DNA from: Streptomyces albus subsp. chlorinus
GTDB taxonomy: Bacteria > Actinomycetota > Actinomycetes > Streptomycetales > Streptomycetaceae
Assembly (NCBI RefSeq): GCF_013302895.1
Contig: NZ_VJOK01000001.1
Span: 5,096,034-5,131,949 of the forward strand
Direction of reading: 5' to 3'
DNA length: 35,916 nucleotides
The notes under the pieces: model-generated
What the model saw: only the letters and a program-made list of their open reading frames with translations
What the model was told of the DNA's origin: nothing
Databases searched by the model: none
Program-made: the position numbers and the translations under genes
In this document: in pieces, positions 22,337-29,381 of the stretch
How positions within the stretch are numbered: the first letter of the stretch is position 1
Layout of the letters: each line of letters opens with the position of its first letter

Positions 22337-23304
22337 TACACAATCACACGCAGTGCACGCCGTACGCCTGTGAAGCGCACGCTGGTACGCAGTCCCAGGT
22401 GGTCACCGTCCATCTGAAACGGCAGCGGCGCCTGCGAATGCAAGGTGAAGCGGGTGAGGTCGTGGAGCGTCACCGCGTGCTTCCCGCGGAGGCCCCGCTC
22501 GGGGCTGGAGGCCAGCAGCTGGGTGCCGTACCGGCCCACCGCCAGCGGCGTCAGCCGCTTGAGTCCCAGCACGTCGAGACCCGTGTCGAAGGACGCCTCC
22601 GGCGCCGCGTACAGCGGCTTGTTCCCCAGGTACGACCAGGGAGCGGTGTTGCAGACTATCGAGAGCGCCAGCCCCTCGACCGGCTCCTCGCCCTCGCGCT
22701 CCAGCGTGATCGTGCCGTGCCTGCGGTGCGGCTCGCCCAGGAACTGCCGCACCACCTGGCGCACGTACAGCGGATGCGTCGACCGCTTGCCGCGCTCGCG
22801 CTGCTGCTCGACCCGGCCGACCACCCCGGCGTCGAACCCCAGTCCGGCGGCGAAGGTGAACCAGCGCTCGGGGATCCCCGCGTCGTCGGTCCCCGGAACG
22901 CCGCCGGCCACGCCCAGGCCGACGGTCCGCTGCGAGCCGGCCTCCAGCGCGTCCAGCAGATGCCCTGTGGCCTCCACCACGTCGTTGGGCATGCCCAGGG
23001 CGCGCGCGAACACGTTGGTGGAGCCGCCCGGCACCACCGCCAGCCCCGGCAGCCCCTCCGGATCGGGCCCGTCGTGCAGCAGCCCGTTGACGACCTCGTT
23101 GACGGTGCCGTCCCCGCCGAGCGCGATCACCAGCTCGGCCGTGCCGCCCCGCGCCGCCTGCCGGGCGAGGTCCCGGGCGTGGCCCCGGTACTGCGTTGTG
23201 GCCACCTCCAGCTTGAGATCGCTGGCGAGCGCGTGCGCCAGCACGTCACGGGTGCGTGCGCTGGTGGTGGTGGCTGCCGGGTTGACCACGAGGAGTGCGC
23301 GCAT
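22336..23304 (-). CDS. Diacylglycerol kinase-like lipid kinase (DAGK catalytic domain)
   Basis: 322 residues. The N-terminus MRALLVVNPAA and the nucleotide loop VIALGGDGTVNEVVNGLL, with GGDGT near residue 84, define the diacylglycerol/sphingosine-kinase family; AVVPGGSTNVFARALG is the following conserved block. Bacterial DgkB/YegS-type enzymes phosphorylate diacylglycerol or related lipids and recycle membrane lipids. Soluble or peripheral. A -10-like TACGCT (23316-23311) ends six bases before the ATG, with no ribosome-binding site, suggesting a leaderless mRNA. A hairpin follows the stop. The lipid substrate is inferred from the family. Confidence 0.9.
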   Translation of the reverse strand: MRALLVVNPAATTTSARTRDVLAHALASDLKLEVATTQYRGHARDLARQAARGGTAELVIALGGDGTVNEVVNGLLHDGPDPEGLPGLAVVPGGSTNVFARALGMPNDVVEATGHLLDALEAGSQRTVGLGVAGGVPGTDDAGIPERWFTFAAGLGFDAGVVGRVEQQRERGKRSTHPLYVRQVVRQFLGEPHRRHGTITLEREGEEPVEGLALSIVCNTAPWSYLGNKPLYAAPEASFDTGLDVLGLKRLTPLAVGRYGTQLLASSPERGLRGKHAVTLHDLTRFTLHSQAPLPFQMDGDHLGLRTSVRFTGVRRALRVIV

Positions 23305-23310
23305 GGGGTG

Positions 23311-23316
23311 AGCGTA
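23311..23316 (-). promoter_or_regulatory. -10 box of a likely leaderless promoter for the lipid kinase
   Basis: Minus-strand TACGCT, six bases before the ATG at 23304, and no Shine-Dalgarno sequence between. Confidence 0.5.
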
Positions 23317-23362
23317 CCTACCCCGCGGTACCGGTCCCAGCCGGTACCGGTGCCAGGAGGGC

Positions 23363-23368
23363 TAGGCT
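23363..23368 (+). promoter_or_regulatory. -10 box of a likely leaderless promoter for the small membrane protein
   Basis: TAGGCT, six bases before the GTG at 23375. The AGGAGGG upstream (23355-23361) is too far for translation of this start. Confidence 0.5.
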
Positions 23369-23374
23369 TCCTGT

Positions 23375-23812
23375 GTGAGCGAGAGTGTGACCCAGACGGA
23401 GACGGAAGAGTCCATGGCGACCCGGGCGGACGGGGCGCGCCGGGTGACGGCCGCGGCGCTGGTGACGGGCCTCGAAGGTCTGGTCGTCGCCGGGTTCGGC
23501 GTCGTCTCGCTCGTGCTGCTGGCCACCCGCCGCCCGGACGACACGGTGCAGGCCGCCACGCTCGCCGTGACGGTGCTCGCCCTGTCCGTGCTGCCGCTGG
23601 CCGCCGCGCGCGGGCTGTGGCTGCGGCGCCGCTGGAGCCGCGGGCCCTCGATGATCGTCCAACTGCTCGCCCTGCCCGTGGCCTGGCAGCTGGGGCAGAA
23701 CGGGGGCGGTCTGCTGGCCGCGGCGCTCGCGCTGGCCCTCGCGGCGATCGGTGTCCTGTGCTGCCTGGTCAACCCGAAGGCGACCCGGGCCCTGGGCATC
23801 GGGGCGGGATGA
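23375..23812 (+). CDS. Small integral membrane protein, function unknown
   Basis: 145 residues with four probable membrane segments: AAALVTGLEGLVVAGFGVVSLVLLA, AATLAVTVLALSVLPLAAARGLWL, SMIVQLLALPVAWQL and LLAAALALALAAIGVLCCLV. The N-terminal 25 residues are acidic and Thr/Glu-rich, and there is a basic loop (RRRWSRGP). I do not recognise a family with confidence; it looks like a conserved actinobacterial membrane protein. Divergent from the lipid-kinase gene with only 70 bases between starts, so the two promoters overlap. Confidence 0.75.
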   Translation: MSESVTQTETEESMATRADGARRVTAAALVTGLEGLVVAGFGVVSLVLLATRRPDDTVQAATLAVTVLALSVLPLAAARGLWLRRRWSRGPSMIVQLLALPVAWQLGQNGGGLLAAALALALAAIGVLCCLVNPKATRALGIGAG

Positions 23813-23852
23813 CGGCGGCAGCCGCGCCGCCCGGTCCGGTGTGCCGTCTCCA

Positions 23853-23888
23853 GGCGCCGGACGGGCCGCGCTCAGTCCGTCCGGCGCC
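23853..23888. terminator. Bidirectional terminator between membrane-protein gene and sigH
   Basis: GGCGCCGGACGG (23853-23864) pairs perfectly with CCGTCCGGCGCC (23877-23888) over a 12-base loop, between convergent genes. Confidence 0.75.
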
Positions 23889-23900
23889 CGAGGGCGCGGA

Positions 23901-24854
23901 TCACTCCTCCACCAGGAGGCGGTCCCGTAGCTGGGCCAGCGTTCTGGCCAGGAGCCGGGAGACGTGCATCTGCGAGATGCCGACCTCCTGGGCGATCTGC
24001 GACTGGGTCATGTTGCCGAAGAACCGCAGCAGCAGGATCTTCTTCTCCCGCGGCGGCAGCTCCTCCAGCAGCGGTTTGAGCGACTCCCGGTACTCGACGC
24101 CCTCCAGGGCGTCGTCCTCGGCGCCCAGGGTGTCGGCGACGGCCGGCGACTCGTCGTCGGTGTCCGGCACGTCGAGGGAGAGCGTGCTGTAGGCGTTGGC
24201 CGATTCCAGCCCCTCCAGCACCTCCTCCTCGGAGATCGACAGCCGTTGGGCCAGCTCGTGGACCGTCGGGGCGCGCCCGTGCTGCTGGGAGAGTTCGGCG
24301 GTCGCGGAGGTGAGGGAGAGCCTCAGCTCCTGGAGGCGGCGGGGCACGCGCACGGCCCAGCCCTTGTCACGGAAGTGGCGCTTGATCTCGCCCACGACCG
24401 TGGGTGTCGCGTACGTCGAGAACTCGACGCCGCGCTCCGGGTCGAAACGGTCGACCGACTTGATCAGACCGATCGTCGCGACCTGTGTCAGGTCGTCCAG
24501 CGGCTCGCCGCGGTTGCGGAACCGGCGGGCCAGGTGCTCGACCAGCGGCAGATGCATGCGCACCAGCCGGTTGCGCAGCTCCGCGCGCTCGGGGCCGTCC
24601 GGCAGCTTGCGCAGCTCGACGAAGAGCGCGCGTGCCGCGTCGCGGTCCTGCGGGTCGGCCCCGCGGGAGTCGCCGTGGGAACCCCGCCCGCGGCGCCCGT
24701 GCTGCTGCTGGTCCATGGCATCCGCCCGCTTCGCCTGCCGGGGTCGCTGCACACCCGGGTCGGCCGGGTGCGGACGGGGCTGCTGTTCCGGGATGCCCCG
24801 TGAGACCGCCCCCGGGCGGCCCGACCACATCTGACTTGCCTCGTGCTCGGTCAC
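23901..24854 (-). CDS. sigH: SigH-like stress sigma factor, SigB/SigF subfamily
   Basis: 317 residues. After a variable, hydrophilic N-terminal 70 residues come region 2 (MHLPLVEHLARRFRNRGEPLDDLTQVATIGLIKSVDRFDPERGVEFSTYATPTVVGEIKRHFRDKGWAVRVPRRLQEL), region 3 and region 4 (LPPREKKILLLRFFGNMTQSQIAQEVGISQMHVSRLL). This is the osmotic/general stress sigma class. The GTG at 24854 overlaps the anti-sigma stop by four bases (GTGA). In-frame internal starts such as the ATG before DQQQHGRRGRG (residue 47) could give shorter forms; several SigH products are known in S. coelicolor. Neighbours (UshX, wblE, lipid kinase) match the sigH locus. Confidence 0.92.
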   Translation of the reverse strand: MTEHEASQMWSGRPGAVSRGIPEQQPRPHPADPGVQRPRQAKRADAMDQQQHGRRGRGSHGDSRGADPQDRDAARALFVELRKLPDGPERAELRNRLVRMHLPLVEHLARRFRNRGEPLDDLTQVATIGLIKSVDRFDPERGVEFSTYATPTVVGEIKRHFRDKGWAVRVPRRLQELRLSLTSATAELSQQHGRAPTVHELAQRLSISEEEVLEGLESANAYSTLSLDVPDTDDESPAVADTLGAEDDALEGVEYRESLKPLLEELPPREKKILLLRFFGNMTQSQIAQEVGISQMHVSRLLARTLAQLRDRLLVEE

Positions 24855-25264
24855 GATGCTCCGGGCCCCGCACCGCGCTTCTTGTGCAGACTGATGCTGA
24901 CCGTACGGTCGTCCGACACTGATGAACCCACCTCACCGGCCAGGGCCGAGAGCACCGTCCACGCGAAGGTGTCGCGTTCGGGAGCCCGGCCATCGGTCGT
25001 CGGCGCCGAGACGGTCACGTGCAACGAGTCGCCGACGAGTTGGAAGACACAACTGAGTACGGAGCCGGGGACGGCCTGCTGGAGCAGGATCGCGCACGCC
25101 TCGTCCACGGCGATCCGCAGATCCTCGATCTCGTCGAGGGTGAAGTCCAAGCGGGCCGCGAGCCCGGCGGTGGCCGTCCGCAGCACCGACAGATAGGCAC
25201 CCGCGGCCGGCAGCCGGACCTCCACGAAGTCCTGCGACGCGGGGTCGCCTGCGATCTGGGACAC
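24851..25264 (-). CDS. ushX: UshX/PrsH anti-sigma factor (RsbW-like kinase fold)
   Basis: 137 residues from the GTG at 25264, which has a GGAGG site five bases away; this length agrees with the S. coelicolor protein as remembered. The frame continues upstream to 25357 but lacks a site there. The GHKL ATP-binding fold is seen in LDEIEDLRIAVDEACAILLQQA (N box) and the closing DDRTVSISLHKK. It should bind and inhibit SigH, and be relieved by anti-anti-sigma proteins encoded elsewhere. Co-transcribed with sigH with a four-base overlap. Confidence 0.9.
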   Translation of the reverse strand: MSQIAGDPASQDFVEVRLPAAGAYLSVLRTATAGLAARLDFTLDEIEDLRIAVDEACAILLQQAVPGSVLSCVFQLVGDSLHVTVSAPTTDGRAPERDTFAWTVLSALAGEVGSSVSDDRTVSISLHKKRGAGPGAS

Positions 25265-25398
25265 CCTCACCTCCAAGGTGACACGAGCCGGTTGGGCCTC
25301 ACGGCCGACGCGGCTGATGGTTCGTTTCGTCAGCGACGCTATCGCGATCCGCGTCACGATGCCGCACGCCCCGGTCTCTGCCGCCTCGACCCGCGAGT

Positions 25399-25413
25399 GT
25401 CACCCATAGTAAA
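25399..25413 (-). promoter_or_regulatory. BldD-type box 1, proximal to ushX
   Basis: GTCACCCATAGTAAA matches NTNACNC[AT]GNGTNAN except at position 9 (T for G). It overlaps a minus-strand TACTAT -10-like hexamer, about 135-150 bases before the ushX start, as expected for a repressor site. Confidence 0.55.
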
Positions 25414-25707
25414 CACATGGGTACTTTCTGTGGCTAGGGGTCGGTGCCCCCAAATCCTTCGCGATTACGCTGTGTTGGCACCGGGGGAGGCGGCGAGCGA
25501 CTCTCCCGGGCCAGGTCCCTCGGCTCCGTCGGCCACCCTGGGTGCCCGGTGACGGGCGGCGGGGTGTCGATGGGAGGGCCTGTCATGTCATTACCCGTCA
25601 CCCGATGCGTTCATAGCCCCTGGCGGCACAGGGTCCGACAAGGGCTGAAACCCGCCCCCGCGCGGGGCCGTGCTGTGGTCCCGAGTGGCGCGAGGGGCGC
25701 GACGGTT

Positions 25708-25722
25708 ATCACCCAGAGTCAC
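25708..25722. promoter_or_regulatory. BldD box 2, perfect consensus match
   Basis: ATCACCCAGAGTCAC fits the BldD consensus NTNACNC[AT]GNGTNAN at every defined position. BldD, the cyclic-di-GMP-dependent developmental repressor, is known to control sigH in S. coelicolor. Confidence 0.75.
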
Positions 25723-25757
25723 GATGATCCGCAGTCCTGTGGGCTACCAACTGCGGA

Positions 25758-25786
25758 GAGTGACAAGGAATGTCACTCACAGTCAC
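25758..25786. promoter_or_regulatory. BldD-type box 3 and adjoining inverted repeat
   Basis: GAGTGACA (25758-25765) and TGTCACTC (25771-25778) form a perfect 8-bp inverted repeat. GTCACTCACAGTCAC (25772-25786) fits the BldD consensus with one mismatch and overlaps the stop codon of the desulfhydrase gene. Confidence 0.55.
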
Positions 25787-26703
25787 GGCGCGGGAGGCCA
25801 TGACTGCCCCGTCACGACCGCCGTCACCGTGCTCCCCCGTCGAAAGGCACCCTCGGCGGTGAGGCGGGTGAGGGCGTACAGCAGCTTGGCCACATAGATC
25901 TCGTCCAGCGCGGGCAGCCCGTGCCGTTCGGCGAAGTCCGCCGCGAAATCGGAGAGGGCCGCGCCCACCTTCGCGAAGCCGCCACCGTGGAAACGCTCTT
26001 CCACTCGCCACCGCCCCCGCGTGCCGCCGAAGGCCTCGAGCTGGAGCCGGCGCACCTGGTCCGGGAGGAAGCCGCCCTTCAGCACGGCTACGCCGAGCGC
26101 CTGCTGACCTGCGGAAAGGCCGGCGGCCAGACCGGCGAGGGTGCCCCCGGTGCCGCACGCGACGGCCGCCACGTCGGTGCGCCCGCGCAGCTCCTCGCCC
26201 AGCAGGGCGCACCCGCGCACGGCCGCCGCGTTGCTGCCTCCCTCCGGGACGACGGCGCACTCGCCGAAGCGGGCGCGCAGCTCCTCGTGGAAGGCGGGAT
26301 CGGCGCGACGGCGGTAGTCGGCGCGCGTGACGAAGTGCAGCAGCATGCCATCCTCGGCGCAGCGGGCCAGCGACGGGTTGAGCGGCCGCCCGGCCAGCTC
26401 CTCCCCGCGGACCACCCCGACGGTGCGCAGTCCGAGCAGCCGTCCGGCCGCCGCGGTGGCCCTCAGGTGGTTGGAGTAGGCGCCGCCGAAGGTCAGCAGC
26501 CGACGGTGTCCGGTCTCGGCCACCGACCGCAGATTAGGGGCGAGTTTGCGCCACTTGTTGCCCGGGAGCGCGGGGTGTATCAGGTCGTCCCGTTTCAGCA
26601 GGAGCCGCACCCCCCGGCGGGTGAACCGCTCGTCCTCGACCTCCTGGAGCGGGGAGGGGAGGCGTGGGGCGAGAGTGTCGAGGGGGTCCGGCGGGGCGTG
26701 CAC
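25783..26703 (-). CDS. PLP-dependent D-cysteine desulfhydrase / ACC deaminase-family enzyme
   Basis: 306 residues, fold-type II PLP enzyme. The Schiff-base lysine is in LLLKRDDLIHPALPGNKWRKL, the Asn-bearing PLP loop is TFGGAYSNHLRATAAAG, the phosphate cup is ACGTGGTLAGLAAG, and PEGGSNAAAVRG is conserved in the D-cysteine desulfhydrase/ACC deaminase group. D-cysteine desulfhydrase (making pyruvate, sulfide and ammonia) is more common than ACC deaminase in bacteria; the residues that separate the two cannot be judged here. The GTG at 26703 has no well-spaced ribosome-binding site. Its 3' end overlaps a BldD-type box belonging to the sigH region. Confidence 0.82.
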   Translation of the reverse strand: MHAPPDPLDTLAPRLPSPLQEVEDERFTRRGVRLLLKRDDLIHPALPGNKWRKLAPNLRSVAETGHRRLLTFGGAYSNHLRATAAAGRLLGLRTVGVVRGEELAGRPLNPSLARCAEDGMLLHFVTRADYRRRADPAFHEELRARFGECAVVPEGGSNAAAVRGCALLGEELRGRTDVAAVACGTGGTLAGLAAGLSAGQQALGVAVLKGGFLPDQVRRLQLEAFGGTRGRWRVEERFHGGGFAKVGAALSDFAADFAERHGLPALDEIYVAKLLYALTRLTAEGAFRRGSTVTAVVTGQSWPPAP

Positions 26704-26748
26704 GCCTCCATTGTGGGCGCTCCCCGCCGGGCCCTCGCACCCGGAACC

Positions 26749-27339
26749 TCAGCTGAGCCGCGCCGCGATCCGCTCCCGCAGCCCGTCCATGGTGAAGCCG
26801 CGCGGGTCCACCTTCTGGTCCGTCCACTCCAGGTGGCCGATGACCGAGCGGGCGCCCCAGCCGTGGTGCCGGCACAGGGCCGCCGCCGCGCGTTCGATGG
26901 CCTCCAGCTGCTCGTCGGGCCAGGGGTCCTTCCCGTCCCCGAGGTTCTCGCACTCGAAGCCGTAGAAGTATCTGTTGCCGTCGGTGTTCCGCTGGTTGGG
27001 AGCCGGGGTCGCGCGCTCGGCGATGACGGCGCGCAGGACGTCGTCGTCACCCGAGCCCGCGTGGTTGGCCCGGCCGTGACCGGTCAGATGGACGGTGCCG
27101 TCCTTGGTGACGCAGCCGTGGGCCAGCGGGCCCGGCAGCTGAGGGCGGCCGTCGTAGATGAGATCGATCGTGTCCGCGGAGCCGCTGGTGGCGGTGTGGT
27201 GGATCATGATGCCGTGCACCGGGCCCCACGGCCCCTGCTGGTTGCGGTTGTGGTTGCGCCAGTCGCGTACCTCTTCGACCCGTACGCCCTCCTTCTTGAG
27301 GGCCTGGACGAAAGCGGCCGCGGTGATGGGTGTGGCCAT
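26749..27339 (-). CDS. N-acetylmuramoyl-L-alanine amidase (Amidase_2/PGRP fold), no signal peptide
   Basis: 196 residues. Zinc-site motifs include GIMIHHTA near residue 45, LAHGCVTKDGTVHLTGHGRANHAG in the middle and SVIGHLEWTDQKVDPRGF near the end. The domain cuts the bond between muramic acid and the peptide stem. The protein begins MATPITAAAFVQALKKEGVRVEEV: no signal peptide or membrane segment, so release may need lysis or another route. Proteins of this kind are widespread in Streptomyces and also resemble phage endolysins, but no phage genes are nearby. Confidence 0.85.
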   Translation of the reverse strand: MATPITAAAFVQALKKEGVRVEEVRDWRNHNRNQQGPWGPVHGIMIHHTATSGSADTIDLIYDGRPQLPGPLAHGCVTKDGTVHLTGHGRANHAGSGDDDVLRAVIAERATPAPNQRNTDGNRYFYGFECENLGDGKDPWPDEQLEAIERAAAALCRHHGWGARSVIGHLEWTDQKVDPRGFTMDGLRERIAARLS

Positions 27340-27435
27340 CTCGCCCCCGTCTGCTCTCTCGGCGTGTGTCGCCGCCCGCGCCGGCGCCGGCCGGGTGCTG
27401 GGGCTTATACCCGGTGCGGAGGCTCTTCTAGCGCC

Positions 27436-29133
27436 TCACCCCGCGACCGGCGGTGGGCTCGCTTGTGCGAGGAGTGACCGGACCAGGTGGTCGCGGGCGT
27501 ACGGGCGCAGCAGCCCCGGTATCCGTGAGCGCGCGGCCAGCACGCGGCCCGAGCTGACGTGTGCGCAGTCCTCCAGGAAGCCGCTCCAGGCCGCGCACGC
27601 CTCCTCCAACCGCCCCCGGGCGAGCAGCAGTTCGGCCAGTTCCGCTCGGCACAGGGCGCGGGAGCGGCGCTCGTCCGCCGGCCGCGCGCGCAATGAGGCG
27701 CGCAGGTCGCGGATGGCCCCCTCGCCGTCCCCCAGCGCGGCACGCATCTGGCTGGACTGGTAGAGCAGCGCCGCGTTCTGGTAGCCGCCCACCGGCTCAC
27801 CGCTGGGGCTCGCCGGCCCGGTCGTCAGATCGGCCGGGGCGCGGGCGAGCTGGCGTTCGGCCCGGCCCATCGCCTCCAGCGCCCGGCGCCGGTCCCCGCC
27901 CGCCGCGCCCGCCACGGCGAGACCCGCGTACAAGAAGGCGCGGGTGGCGGGGTCGGTGTCCGCCGGTGCCGCCGCGAGGGCGGCCTCGGCCAGCGCGAGA
28001 CTCACCCGCGGGTGGCCCAGCTGGTGGGCCTGGGAGCTGAGGGCGCGGCGGGCCAGCGCAACCCCCTCGGGGTCCCGCGCCGCCTCGGCCAGCTCGGCGG
28101 CGGTGAGGAAGGCCCGCTCGGCGAGCCCGTGCCGCTGCTCGTCGGCGTAGACCCGGGCCAGCAGGAAGCTGAGCCGCGCGGCACCCGCCTGCATGCCCCG
28201 GTGGTGCGCCCCCTCCTCTCCCGAGCGCAGCGTGCTCACCAGCCCCGCCAGATACGCGGCGAGCGGGGTGCGGATGTGACCGCCGCCGTGCCGGTCGGCC
28301 TGCAGGGCGAAGAACCGGGCGTGCTCGTGCACCGAGGCCACCTGGCCGGGACCGGTGCGGCCGGTGCGCCGGGAGCCGCGTCCGGTGCAGCTGTTGCGTG
28401 CGCCCGGCAGCGGCGCCGGGGTGGGCGCGCCCGGCGCCGCGGGGTGCGCCGACCCCTCGTGGCCGCCGCCGCGGGAGCCCGATGCGCGCACCGTGTCGGC
28501 CAGCAGCCGGAGGGTGTACGGGGCCGGGGGAGGGGCGTCGGCGCGGGGCGGCGGGACGACGGGGGCGGTCAGCGCGGTCAGCTGGTCGGCGGGGTGGGAG
28601 GGTCTGCCGAGCCCGAAGACGCGGATGTCCACCGGGTGCGCTCGGGCGCGCGTCCCGTCCGCCCGCCCGGCGTCCCACCACCCCCAGGAGTGCTCCGGGG
28701 ACGAGGTGGCCTCCGCCGCGCCGTGGGCCCCGGCCCGGCGCCCGGAGGGATCGGACGCCTCGTCGTCGGTGTCGCCGTCGCCCCGGGGCCGGGACGAGGG
28801 CGCCGGCCGCCCGCCCCGCGCCCCGCCGGCGCCGCACCGCGTGCCCAGGTCCGCCACGGTGATCCGGCGGCCCAGGCGGCGTGAGAGCGCCTCCGCCATC
28901 AGGTGCTGCACCCGGGGGTCGGGACGGCTGCCGCGCAGCCAGTGGGCGACTGAAGTCCTGTCGTACCGAAGGTGGATGCCGACCTCGGCGCCGAGCCGAG
29001 CCAGGGCACGCGCGAAGGCGGCCTGTGTCCACTCGGTCTCCTCCAGCAGGGCGCGCAGGGCGCGGTTGGGGGTGCGGCCGCGGGACGGGGCGCTCGGGTG
29101 CGCCGTCGCACGTGCGGGGTCACCGGGACGCAT
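27436..29133 (-). CDS. HTH-TPR regulator, NsdA-like type (paralogue 1)
   Basis: 565 residues. An N-terminal helix-turn-helix-like region (about 25-95; LRALLEETEWTQAAFARALARLGAEVGIHLRYDRTSVAHWLRGSRPDPRV) is followed by about 200 residues of Pro/Gly/Arg-rich, probably disordered sequence, and then a TPR-type helical domain (about 270-550; FLLARVYADEQRHGLAERAFLTAAELAEAARDPEGVALARRAL and others). The N-terminal part is clearly related to the divergent gene at 29382. Streptomyces has a family of such regulators of differentiation and antibiotics (NsdA is one), but the relation is general. The start is uncertain: no strong ribosome-binding site. It contains no TTA codon. Confidence 0.75.
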   Translation of the reverse strand: MRPGDPARATAHPSAPSRGRTPNRALRALLEETEWTQAAFARALARLGAEVGIHLRYDRTSVAHWLRGSRPDPRVQHLMAEALSRRLGRRITVADLGTRCGAGGARGGRPAPSSRPRGDGDTDDEASDPSGRRAGAHGAAEATSSPEHSWGWWDAGRADGTRARAHPVDIRVFGLGRPSHPADQLTALTAPVVPPPRADAPPPAPYTLRLLADTVRASGSRGGGHEGSAHPAAPGAPTPAPLPGARNSCTGRGSRRTGRTGPGQVASVHEHARFFALQADRHGGGHIRTPLAAYLAGLVSTLRSGEEGAHHRGMQAGAARLSFLLARVYADEQRHGLAERAFLTAAELAEAARDPEGVALARRALSSQAHQLGHPRVSLALAEAALAAAPADTDPATRAFLYAGLAVAGAAGGDRRRALEAMGRAERQLARAPADLTTGPASPSGEPVGGYQNAALLYQSSQMRAALGDGEGAIRDLRASLRARPADERRSRALCRAELAELLLARGRLEEACAAWSGFLEDCAHVSSGRVLAARSRIPGLLRPYARDHLVRSLLAQASPPPVAG

Positions 29134-29381
29134 GTGTGGTCCCGGTGTCGTACTTGATGGGGTCGTTCACGGTTCCGCCTCACTTCCGGAATCTGATGAT
29201 GTCTTTCCGTAGCTCTCCGTGTGCTGAATGTGCTGTCATGCACGCGGACGTCTTCAGGGAATCGCATCGCTCACGCCTCCGGGAGCATGTGCCGGGCGCA
29301 CGACTGCGTGGTGCTTTCACACCCCGTGTGAAAACAGGTCCGTTACTCTGCGAAACAACACGTTGGACGACGGAGGGCGGT
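29134..29381. other. Divergent control region between the two HTH-TPR genes
   Basis: 248 bases, relatively A/T-rich. The right part holds the palindrome at 29315-29333 and a -10-like TACTCT (29344-29349) for the plus-strand gene. The left part must hold the promoter of the minus-strand gene, but I see no clear box. Confidence 0.6.
29315..29333 (+). promoter_or_regulatory. Perfect 19-bp palindrome TTTCACAC-CCC-GTGTGAAA
   Basis: Perfect 8-bp arms around CCC, ending 10 bases before a TACTCT -10-like hexamer and 49 bases before the start of the HTH-TPR gene. It covers the -35 area, so it looks like a repressor site, possibly for one of the two flanking regulators. Confidence 0.65.

Larger units (their letters stand above)
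25265..25782. other. Long upstream region of ushX-sigH
   Basis: 518 bases without a credible gene, with unusual A/T-containing stretches. It holds three BldD-type boxes (the third runs into the end of the next gene) and a perfect GAGTGACA/TGTCACTC inverted repeat. A minus-strand TACTAT (25411-25406) could be a -10 box inside the first BldD-type site. A self-complementary CCCCGCGCGGGG (25656-25667) may end transcription from the desulfhydrase gene. Confidence 0.7.

Noticed and set aside
22038..22373. A 111-residue plus-strand frame in the wblE upstream region
   Set aside because: Odd composition, no start signal, and it crosses the Rex-type site and the lipid-kinase terminator.
22399..24192. 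A 597-residue plus-strand frame over the lipid kinase and sigH
   Set aside because: It runs antisense through two recognised genes and out of frame through a third.
25444..25803. A 119-residue plus-strand frame in the ushX upstream region
   Set aside because: No recognisable domain, no convincing ribosome-binding site, and it covers BldD-type boxes; better explained as non-coding.
26749..27339. Possible prophage remnant suggested by the endolysin-like amidase
   Set aside because: No integrase, portal, tail or holin genes, and no attachment-site repeats were seen around it.
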